In this document: positions 1 through 5,198 of the stretch, piece after piece
Numbering within the stretch: position 1 is the stretch's first letter
Layout of the letters: each line of letters opens with the position of its first letter
Assembly: GCA_009784995.1 (NCBI GenBank)
Contig: WQXE01000117.1
Location: 1-5,979 of the forward strand
DNA: 5,979 nucleotides
Origin: Treponema sp.
Lineage (GTDB): Bacteria > Spirochaetota > Spirochaetia > Treponematales > Breznakiellaceae
Direction of reading: 5' to 3'
Program-made: the position numbers and the translations under genes
The notes under the pieces: model-generated
What the model saw: the letters and a program-made list of their open reading frames with translations, nothing else
Databases searched by the model: none
Told to the model about the DNA's origin: nothing

Positions 1-1176
1 CTTCCCGGTAAAATAATCCAGTCAATGCGTAAAGCCGGAACTTTAAATCCTGTATTTTTGTTAGACGAAATCGATAAACTCTCCCATGATTTTAGGGGAG
101 ACCCGGCATCAGCTTTACTGGAAGTTTTAGACCCCGAGCAAAACTCAACCTTTGTAGATCACTACCTGGAAGTTCAATACGATTTATCTAAAGTAATGTT
201 TTTAACAACGGCAAACTCGCTTCATTCAATTCCGTACCCATTACTTGATCGTATGGAAATAATCGAAGTACCCGGTTACGGCGAAAATGAAAAACTCAGT
301 ATCGCTAAACAATTTTTGGTTCCAAAAGGACTTCGCGACAACGGTTTAAGTACGGCGAATATAATATTTAAAGACGAAACGTTAAAAGACATTATACGTT
401 TTTGGACGATGGAATCGGGGGTGCGCAACCTTGAGCGTGAAACGGCACGCTGTATAAGACGCATAGCAAGAGAAGCTGTTACAAAAGGTTATGGAAAAGA
501 AAAACCTGTTTCGGAATTTACAAAAACTGTAAAACCTGAAAACCTGGAAAAACTTCTTGGCAAGAAAAAATACAAAAGAGACGTTGTATACAGGGAAGCC
601 CGCGTTGGCGTAACATACGGACTTGCGTGGACTGAATACGGCGGAACAATTATGCCTGTGGAAACAATCCGTTACGACGGAAACGGCGAACTTTTAATAA
701 CAGGAAACCTCGGCGATGTAATGAAAGAAAGCGCACGGATCGCTCTTTCTTACCTTCGCAGTACCGCAGACAATTATAATTTTACTTTAAAAGATTTAGC
801 AAAATCAGATTTTCACATTCATGTCCCGGAAGGCGCAATCCCAAAAGACGGTCCGTCAGCGGGTATAACTTTGGCTTCTTCACTTTTATCCACTCTTTGC
901 AAAGTGCCGCCTCGTCCAACCATCGCGATGACAGGAGAATTAACGCTGACCGGGCGAATTCTTCCAATCGGCGGTTTAAAAGAAAAACTTTTAGCCGCGA
1001 TTAGAAACGGCATGGAAAAAACACTGCTGCCTAAAGACAACGAAGACGACTGGAACGAACTTGATAAAGATATTAAATCTTCCATAAAAGCGGAGTTTGT
1101 AGAAACCGCGGCTGACGTATTTAAATTATTGTTCGACGAAAAAATACTTAAGAAACCGAAAACAAAAAAAGTTTAA
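1..1176 (+). CDS. lon: ATP-dependent Lon protease, C-terminal part (5' truncated by window edge)
   Basis: Lon is a cytoplasmic AAA+ serine protease that unfolds and degrades damaged and regulatory proteins. The reading frame is open from base 1, so the gene starts upstream; 391 residues are visible, roughly half of a usual bacterial Lon. In fragment numbering (residue 1 = base 1), it opens with LPGKIIQ, the pore-loop region after Walker A. Then come Walker B (VFLLDEID, about 18-25), sensor 1 (FLTTANS, about 67-73), the arginine-finger region (LLDRMEI, about 81-87) and sensor 2 (SGVRNLERE, about 139-147). The protease domain follows from about 195, with catalytic Ser286 in PKDGPSAG (codon 856-858) and catalytic Lys327 in GGLKEK (codon 979-981). 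All key residues of this half are intact. The tail ends in a lysine-rich KKPKTKKV. The Walker A motif and N-terminal substrate-binding domain lie outside the window. No convincing terminator follows the stop, so some read-through into the next gene is possible. Confidence 0.97.
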   Translation, partial: LPGKIIQSMRKAGTLNPVFLLDEIDKLSHDFRGDPASALLEVLDPEQNSTFVDHYLEVQYDLSKVMFLTTANSLHSIPYPLLDRMEIIEVPGYGENEKLSIAKQFLVPKGLRDNGLSTANIIFKDETLKDIIRFWTMESGVRNLERETARCIRRIAREAVTKGYGKEKPVSEFTKTVKPENLEKLLGKKKYKRDVVYREARVGVTYGLAWTEYGGTIMPVETIRYDGNGELLITGNLGDVMKESARIALSYLRSTADNYNFTLKDLAKSDFHIHVPEGAIPKDGPSAGITLASSLLSTLCKVPPRPTIAMTGELTLTGRILPIGGLKEKLLAAIRNGMEKTLLPKDNEDDWNELDKDIKSSIKAEFVETAADVFKLLFDEKILKKPKTKKV

Positions 1177-1194
1177 TAGGTTTGAACATATAAG

Positions 1195-1223
1195 TTGTTT
1201 AAATTTAAAAAACATGTTATAAT
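1195..1223 (+). promoter_or_regulatory. sigma70-type promoter with extended -10 for the secreted-protein gene
   Basis: A perfect TATAAT (1218-1223) is preceded by the extended -10 element TGT (1215-1217). Exactly 17 bp upstream is TTGTTT (1195-1200), a half-match to TTGACA. The predicted start near 1230 would give a leader of about 23 nt containing AGGAG (1243-1247), five bases before the ATG at 1253. A second TATAAT at 1236-1241 lies too close to the start codon to serve this gene well. The weak -35 is what an extended -10 promoter can tolerate. Confidence 0.6.
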
Positions 1224-1252
1224 AAATTAACAATGTATAATTAGGAGTTTTT

Positions 1253-1843
1253 ATGAAAATTAATTTAATATGTTTTGGATTTCTTTGTATTGTATTTTTA
1301 TTATCATCTGTAACGGCTTTCGGTCAAAACAGCGACGGATTTAATAATCAGTTAACTATTACAAAAGACTCAATTAGAGTTTCAAATGGCACAGTATTTG
1401 ATCCTCATACCGGTAATGAGTTAACCGGAAGAACATTTAATGGAAGATATGTAGCAAGTTTAACCGATAATTTTAGAAATCCTGCTTGTTCAATTAATAA
1501 TGGAAGATTAACAATTAATCTTGGCAGACCTACTACCATTACCTCATTATTTCCTGATTTTCCTGTAGTTGGTGATAATACAGTAAAAATAGCAGTAATA
1601 CATGTCTTTGCAAATAATAATTCCACCATAGTACTGGAAAAAGACAATAAACCGGTCAGTTTTATTTATGTTGACAAAGATGTTATATTTAACGGTTTTT
1701 TTGAACCTGCTAGTACACAATTTAATAATGTAACTTTACGTGAAGGCTGGAATACTGTAACAAATGAATGGAATGGAACAAGATTCATAACAACAAATGT
1801 AACAGTAGACTCCAGTTGCAGATGGGTACTTTGGGCTCAATAG
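1253..1843 (+). CDS. hypothetical secreted protein, probably periplasmic or surface-exposed
   Basis: I do not recognise the family. The 196-residue product starts with a clear Sec signal peptide: a short Lys-containing N-terminus, a hydrophobic core at about 4-20, and a likely signal peptidase I site after Ala-Phe-Gly (22-24), leaving Gln25 as the mature N-terminus. Cys7 and Cys12 sit inside the hydrophobic core, not in a lipobox, so a lipoprotein is unlikely. The mature part is rich in Asn, Thr and Val, has alternating hydrophobic strands and no membrane segment, so it is probably a beta-sandwich or similar fold. It has only two cysteines, Cys79 and Cys189, which could form a disulfide. The C-terminus RWVLWAQ is aromatic. 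The start is supported by AGGAG at 1243-1247. Composition is AT-rich: in 1441-1500 I count 17 G/C of 60, against 24 of 60 in lon at 961-1020 and 34 of 60 in the ligase gene at 3481-3540. That may mark a later arrival or a fast-evolving surface gene. It has its own promoter, so it need not be linked functionally to lon or iorB. Confidence 0.85.
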   Translation: MKINLICFGFLCIVFLLSSVTAFGQNSDGFNNQLTITKDSIRVSNGTVFDPHTGNELTGRTFNGRYVASLTDNFRNPACSINNGRLTINLGRPTTITSLFPDFPVVGDNTVKIAVIHVFANNNSTIVLEKDNKPVSFIYVDKDVIFNGFFEPASTQFNNVTLREGWNTVTNEWNGTRFITTNVTVDSSCRWVLWAQ

Positions 1844-1859
1844 ATTGTTATCATAATAT

Positions 1860-1899
1860 TAAACGAGTTGTAAAGGAATGTAAAAATTCCAGCCGTTTA
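1860..1899 (+). terminator. imperfect hairpin after the secreted-protein gene, possible terminator
   Basis: Starting 17 nt after the stop, TAAACG (1860-1865) pairs with CGTTTA (1894-1899). GTTG (1867-1870) pairs with CAGC (1890-1893) across a one-base bulge, using one G-U. GAAT (1876-1879) pairs with ATTC (1886-1889), closing a GTAAAA loop, with a five-base bulge on the left arm. That is about 14 pairs in total. The following bases are TATATATAG, not a run of T, so intrinsic termination would be weak; it may only stabilise the 3' end or insulate iorB from read-through. Confidence 0.35.
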
Positions 1900-1905
1900 T
1901 ATATA

Positions 1906-1934
1906 TAGATTATTTTTCCAATTTATTCCATAAT
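1906..1934 (+). promoter_or_regulatory. candidate promoter for iorB placed directly at its start codon
   Basis: CATAAT (1929-1934) matches five of six bases of the -10 consensus. TAGATT (1906-1911) lies 17 bp upstream but matches TTGACA at only three positions. If the -10 is real, transcription would begin at about 1941, the A of the iorB ATG, giving a leaderless mRNA. This agrees with the absence of any Shine-Dalgarno before iorB. The region is AT-rich, so such matches arise easily by chance. Confidence 0.25.
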
Positions 1935-1940
1935 AACCCC

Positions 1941-2519
1941 ATGAAATATGATGTAATTTTAGCAGGAGTCGGAGGACAGGGAGTTTTATCTGTAGCCTCC
2001 ATTATAGCCCACGCCGCATTAAGCGAAGGGTTCGAGGTGCGCCAGAGCGAGGTGCATGGTATGGCACAAAGAGGCGGACAGGTAATTTCTCATATGCGTA
2101 TTTCCGACAAGAAAATCGCGGGCGACCTTGTTCCAAAAGGCGGCGCCGATATGATTATCGCTATGGAGCCTCTTGAAGGTCTTAGATATGTGTCTTATTT
2201 AAAACCGGACGGCATTTTAGTCAGCGCTGCTGATTCATTTGTAAATATGCCGAACTATCCCGATATTAAAGAAGTTCATTCTTCGATAAAAAAACTTCCC
2301 AAGTCTAAGATTATTCAAACAGCTGTTTTGGCAAAAGAAGCAGGGCTCGCGAAAGCCGCGAATACCGTTATGGTAGGCGCTGCTTCATGTTTTCTTCCTT
2401 TGAAAGGTCAAAGCCTTGAAAAAATCATAACCGATACTTTTACAAAAAAAGACGCTAACACAGTAACAGCAAATACAAAGGCTTTTAAGCTTGGGTTTGA
2501 AGCTTGCAAGAAAGCGTAA
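1941..2519 (+). CDS. iorB: indolepyruvate:ferredoxin oxidoreductase, beta subunit
   Basis: IorB is the smaller subunit of the enzyme that oxidatively decarboxylates arylpyruvates (indolepyruvate, phenylpyruvate, hydroxyphenylpyruvate) to aryl-acetyl-CoA with reduction of ferredoxin, in the cytoplasm of anaerobes. The 192-residue length is usual for a stand-alone beta subunit. The N-terminal GVGGQG (9-14) and the block SEVHGMAQRGGQVISHMRI (about 37-55) are hallmarks of the gamma/beta domain of 2-oxoacid:acceptor oxidoreductases. The subunit carries no thiamine diphosphate or 4Fe-4S ferredoxin domain; those belong to IorA, which is absent here: upstream lie a secreted-protein gene and lon, downstream a ligase gene. 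The ATG at 1941 is the only sensible start, because the family N-terminus begins right there and no in-frame start codon occurs just upstream, yet no Shine-Dalgarno precedes it. The phenylacetate-CoA ligase gene starts 24 nt after the stop, so the two are probably one operon. A pyruvate or 2-oxoglutarate oxidoreductase gamma subunit is the alternative, less likely given the ligase neighbour. Confidence 0.9.
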   Translation: MKYDVILAGVGGQGVLSVASIIAHAALSEGFEVRQSEVHGMAQRGGQVISHMRISDKKIAGDLVPKGGADMIIAMEPLEGLRYVSYLKPDGILVSAADSFVNMPNYPDIKEVHSSIKKLPKSKIIQTAVLAKEAGLAKAANTVMVGAASCFLPLKGQSLEKIITDTFTKKDANTVTANTKAFKLGFEACKKA

Positions 2520-2543
2520 ACAGATTAAAATGGAATTGGAAAA

Positions 2544-3857
2544 ATGAAATTTCAATACTGGAATCCTCAAATAGAAAAAATGCCGAGAGCGGATCTTGAA
2601 CTTTTACAATTGCAAAAGTTAAAAGCAGAAATTGACATCGCATTTCGCACACCATTTTATAAAGAGCGGTTAACTAAAATTGGTATTAAAAGTTCTGATG
2701 ACATAAAAACCCTGGATGATTTAAAAAAAATTCCGTTTACCACCAAAGATGATTTAAGAGACGGTTTCCCATACGGATTTTTGGCAATTCCAAAAGAAGA
2801 TGTTATACGTCTTCATTCATCAAGCGGAACCACAGGCATTCCAACAGTAATTTATTTCAGCAAGGATGATATAAAACGCTGGGCAGATTTTATGGCACGC
2901 TGTATTTACAGTACGGGCTGCACAAAAAACGATGTGTTTCAAAATATGATCACTTACGGTCTTTTCACAGGCGGACTTGGTTTTCATCAGGGCGGCGAAG
3001 AAGTTGGAATGCTTGTAATCCCAGCCGGAGCGGGTAACACTGCGCGTCAATTTAAAATGATGCAGGATTACGGAACAACGGTGTTACACGCAACACCGAG
3101 TTTTTTACTTCACCTTGAAACTAAAATGAAAGAAGCTGGCGTTGAACGTGACAGCCTTGTAATAAAAAAAGCATTCGGCGGAGCCGAGCCGTATTCTGAA
3201 GATACAAGAAAACGAATCGAAGCTCTTTTAAAAGTTGATGTATATAATTCATACGGTTTATCAGAAATGAACGGTCCCGGTGTCGCATTTGAATGTCAGT
3301 GCAAAGACGGGCTTCACATTTGGGAAGACGGCTACATTGCCGAAATCGTAAACCCCGATACACTCCAGCCTGTAAAAGAAGGTGAAACAGGAGAGCTTGT
3401 TTTAACAATCCTTTGCCGAGAAGCAACTCCAATCCTTCGCTACCGCACAAGAGACCTTACTTCGTTTTACACAGAGCCGTGTGCCTGCGGAAGAACCCAT
3501 CGCAAATTGCGCCGCATAACAGGACGCAGCGATGATATGCTGATTATAAACGGCGTTAATGTTTTCCCAAGCCAGATCGAAGAAGTTATCATGAGCATGA
3601 AAGAAGTCGGCAACAACTACCTTATAATAGTAGAAAAAGACGGCGCTTTAGACAAACTTACCGTAAAAACTGAAGTAAACGCCGAAACCTTTATGGACGA
3701 CTCACGCCATCTAAACGCGCTTAAAGAAAAAATCAAAGAAACCTTGCAAACATCGATTTCCATTAGCCCGAAAGTTGAACTTCAGGAAAGCGGCAGCCTG
3801 CCAATCTCCGAAGGCAAAGCCGTGCGGGTCATAGACAACCGCCCGAAAGATGTGTAA
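2544..3857 (+). CDS. paaK: phenylacetate-CoA ligase (AMP-forming)
   Basis: This cytoplasmic adenylate-forming enzyme converts phenylacetate (or a related arylacetate), ATP and CoA to the aryl-acetyl-CoA, AMP and pyrophosphate. The 437-residue length is typical. The sequence shows the phosphate-binding loop SSSGTTGIPT (92-101), an adenine-site GGAEPYSED (212-220), YNSYGLSEMNGPG (234-246), the ribose-binding region YRTRDLT (300-306), the hinge GRSDDMLIINGVNVFPSQIE (327-346) and the C-terminal SEGKAVRVIDNR (422-433) with catalytic Lys425. Cys251, His257, Cys313 and Cys315 sit where PaaK proteins carry a likely zinc site (inference). The gene is 24 nt after iorB with only a weak GGAAAA-like sequence before the ATG, consistent with co-expression. 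Beside iorB, the enzyme may run in reverse, making ATP from aryl-acetyl-CoA, or activate scavenged arylacetate for arylpyruvate synthesis; the sequence cannot tell. In anaerobes this pairing usually concerns aromatic amino acids and not the aerobic paa ring-cleavage pathway, none of whose genes is seen. Confidence 0.93.
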   Translation: MKFQYWNPQIEKMPRADLELLQLQKLKAEIDIAFRTPFYKERLTKIGIKSSDDIKTLDDLKKIPFTTKDDLRDGFPYGFLAIPKEDVIRLHSSSGTTGIPTVIYFSKDDIKRWADFMARCIYSTGCTKNDVFQNMITYGLFTGGLGFHQGGEEVGMLVIPAGAGNTARQFKMMQDYGTTVLHATPSFLLHLETKMKEAGVERDSLVIKKAFGGAEPYSEDTRKRIEALLKVDVYNSYGLSEMNGPGVAFECQCKDGLHIWEDGYIAEIVNPDTLQPVKEGETGELVLTILCREATPILRYRTRDLTSFYTEPCACGRTHRKLRRITGRSDDMLIINGVNVFPSQIEEVIMSMKEVGNNYLIIVEKDGALDKLTVKTEVNAETFMDDSRHLNALKEKIKETLQTSISISPKVELQESGSLPISEGKAVRVIDNRPKDV

Positions 3858-3865
3858 AAAAAGAC

Positions 3866-3894
3866 TTGACAAGCTGATATAAACATGATATATT
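3866..3894 (+). promoter_or_regulatory. strong sigma70-type promoter for the SPFH / ribbon-helix-helix unit
   Basis: A perfect TTGACA (3866-3871) lies 17 bp upstream of TATATT (3889-3894), which is itself preceded by the extended -10 TGA (3886-3888). The start of transcription is expected near 3901. The leader of about 25 nt carries AGGAG (3915-3919) six bases before the ATG at 3926. It begins 8 nt after the ligase stop, so the unit is separately controlled. With -35, extended -10 and spacer all near-ideal, it should be strong unless repressed; see the overlapping operator. Confidence 0.8.
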
Positions 3895-3915
3895 AATGAT
3901 ATCAATACAATATCA
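3875..3915 (+). promoter_or_regulatory. predicted operator: TGATAT half-sites at 11-bp steps over the promoter
   Basis: TGATAT occurs at 3875-3880, 3886-3891 and 3897-3902, each exactly 11 bp after the last. The inverted form ATATCA occurs at 3899-3904 and 3910-3915, also 11 bp apart. Together they form a dyad centred on 3895 in which the four outer half-sites pair perfectly; the middle copies merge into the palindrome TGATATCA (3897-3904). The sites cover the spacer, the -10, the transcription start and the base beside the Shine-Dalgarno, so a bound protein would block RNA polymerase. An 11-bp centre-to-centre spacing is that of the phage P22 Arc operator half-sites, and the second gene of this unit encodes an Arc-type protein. 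Autorepression is my inference. Confidence 0.55.
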
Positions 3916-3925
3916 GGAGTAATTT

Positions 3926-4954
3926 ATGAAAGAAACATCAAACCCCGAAAAATTCCATTATGAGGAAGTGCAGAAGAAAACCGCAAACGGTATGTCTGTA
4001 TTAATTTTTAATACACTATTAATACTGGCAGGAATAGCGCTTTTTACTTACGGGCTTATAATTATTATCAACAACAACGAAATAATTTTAGGTACAACAT
4101 TAATAATAATTGGCTCTATTTACAGCTTTGCAATTGGTCCAGTTTTATATGTAGGTTTAAAAATTATTAAACCAAACGAAGCTTTGGTACTTACATTGTT
4201 TGGCAAATATGTCGGCACTATTAAAAAAGAAGGGTTTTACTATGTAAATCCGTTCTGTACAGGTGTAAATCCAGCGCAAGGCAGCACTACTCAAAACCAG
4301 ACACAAGCGGTAACTACTGTAATCGAAGGTGCTAACTATAACTTCAACTTACCAAGTCTTGGCAGCAAAAAAATATCGTTAAAAGTATCAACCTTAAATA
4401 ACGACAAGCAAAAGGTAAACGACCAGTTAGGCAACCCGATAATGATTGGCATTGTTGTTGTTTGGAAGGTTGTAAACACAGCAAAAGCGGTATTCAATGT
4501 AGACAACTACAAAGAATTTTTATCGATACAGTGCGATTCCGCATTGCGCAATATCGTACGCCTCTACCCTTATGACGCTTACGGCTCTGATTGTGAAAAA
4601 TCCCTGCACGGCTCCAGTCAGGAAATTGCCGTAAAATTAAAAGATGAAATTCAATCAAAGGTGGAAATAGCCGGACTGGAAATCCAGGAAGCGCGCATAA
4701 CCAACTTGTACTACGCTCCTGAAATTGCAGCCGCCATGCTTCAAAGACAGCAGGCTTCCGCAGTCGTAGACGCAAAGCAATTAATTGTACAAGGAGCCGT
4801 AGGCATGGTAGAAATGGCATTAGCCAAATTAAATGAAGCGGAAATTGTAAAGCTAGACGAAGAAAGGAAAGCCGCAATGGTAAGTAATCTTCTTGTCGTT
4901 TTATGCGGCAATAGGGACACACAGCCGATTATAAACAGCGGTTCATTATATTAA
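3926..4954 (+). CDS. SPFH / Band 7 (stomatin-prohibitin-flotillin-like) membrane protein
   Basis: SPFH proteins form large membrane-bound assemblies linked to membrane microdomains, protease control and envelope stress. The job of this branch is not known to me. The 342-residue product has a charged cytoplasmic N-terminus (1-22), two hydrophobic segments (about 24-47 and 53-78), then the SPFH domain from about 82 (KPNEALVLTLFGKYVGTIKK), continuing through KVNDQLGNPIMIGIVVVW (163-180), VDNYKEFLSIQCDSALRNIV (192-211) and the coiled-coil-prone AAAMLQRQQASAVVDAKQ (268-285). The end, from EERKAAMVSNLLVVLCG (312-328) to NSGSLY, is very family-like. Odd feature: about 37 extra polar residues (112-148, Gln/Thr/Asn-rich) lie between NPF and KISLKVSTL, which I recall as nearly adjacent in relatives. 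The start is supported by AGGAG at 3915-3919. The stop overlaps the next start as TAATG, so the downstream DNA-binding protein is probably translationally coupled. Confidence 0.9.
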   Translation: MKETSNPEKFHYEEVQKKTANGMSVLIFNTLLILAGIALFTYGLIIIINNNEIILGTTLIIIGSIYSFAIGPVLYVGLKIIKPNEALVLTLFGKYVGTIKKEGFYYVNPFCTGVNPAQGSTTQNQTQAVTTVIEGANYNFNLPSLGSKKISLKVSTLNNDKQKVNDQLGNPIMIGIVVVWKVVNTAKAVFNVDNYKEFLSIQCDSALRNIVRLYPYDAYGSDCEKSLHGSSQEIAVKLKDEIQSKVEIAGLEIQEARITNLYYAPEIAAAMLQRQQASAVVDAKQLIVQGAVGMVEMALAKLNEAEIVKLDEERKAAMVSNLLVVLCGNRDTQPIINSGSLY

Positions 4955-5136
4955 TGGGAAAAAAAGATGTAATACAAGCCGAAGATAAAGATGCCAAAAA
5001 GCAATTTTTGCTTCGCTTGTCAGATTCGCTTTGGAAGGAACTCTCCGCCTGGGCTCAGGACGATTTTCGTTCAATCAACGGGCAAATAGAGTTCCTTTTA
5101 AGCGAATGTGTGAAGAAAAGGAAGAATAATAAATAA
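4954..5136 (+). CDS. Arc-type ribbon-helix-helix DNA-binding protein, probable autorepressor
   Basis: This small (60-residue) protein aligns without gaps to phage P22 Arc over about 42 residues from Lys16. The beta-strand is KQFLLRL (16-22), helix A about DSLWKELSAWAQDD (24-37), the turn RSIN (39-42) and helix B GQIEFLLSECVKKR (43-56). Of the three Arc base-contacting strand residues (Gln9, Asn11, Arg13), the matching positions here are Gln17, Leu19 and Arg21, so two are kept and one is changed, implying a different base preference. The tail is lysine-rich. The ATG overlaps the SPFH stop by one base (TAATG) and has no Shine-Dalgarno of its own, so translation likely depends on termination of the upstream gene. 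Such proteins act as paired dimers on repeated half-sites; TGATAT repeats at 11-bp steps cover the promoter of this unit. It could be labelled an antitoxin by automatic annotation, but no toxin gene adjoins it; the partner is the SPFH membrane protein. Confidence 0.85.
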   Translation: MGKKDVIQAEDKDAKKQFLLRLSDSLWKELSAWAQDDFRSINGQIEFLLSECVKKRKNNK

Positions 5137-5160
5137 AAGAATATTTCCATAATTAGCCTC

Positions 5161-5189
5161 TTGACAAATACCCTAAACACTTGTATAGT
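5161..5189 (+). promoter_or_regulatory. near-consensus sigma70 promoter giving a leaderless radical SAM mRNA
   Basis: A perfect TTGACA (5161-5166), a 17-bp spacer and TATAGT (5184-5189, five of six) precede the ATG at 5199 by only nine bases. The transcription start is expected at about 5196-5199, leaving a leader of zero to three bases. There is no Shine-Dalgarno, which fits. A single TGATAT (5195-5200) spans the predicted start site; it matches the half-site of the upstream operator but has no second copy 11 bp away, so shared regulation is only a possibility. Confidence 0.75.
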
Positions 5190-5198
5190 TATATTGAT

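Noticed and set aside
1196..1214. TGTTT...AAACA inverted repeat as a lon terminator
   Set aside because: Only AT pairs plus one GC, no following T-run, and it overlaps the promoter of the next gene.
1236..1241. A second perfect TATAAT before the secreted-protein gene
   Set aside because: It would start transcription inside the Shine-Dalgarno, and the copy at 1218-1223 has the extended -10 and the better-placed -35.
3121..3450. A 109-codon minus strand open frame
   Set aside because: Antisense to the middle of the phenylacetate-CoA ligase gene, with no start signals or recognisable motif.
4494..4922. A 142-codon minus strand open frame
   Set aside because: It lies wholly inside the SPFH gene, its protein shows no family features, and the + strand frame is clearly conserved.
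4954..5136. Reading the Arc-type gene as half of a classical toxin-antitoxin pair
   Set aside because: No small toxin gene lies next to it; the partner is a 342-residue SPFH membrane protein and the next gene is a radical SAM enzyme under its own promoter.
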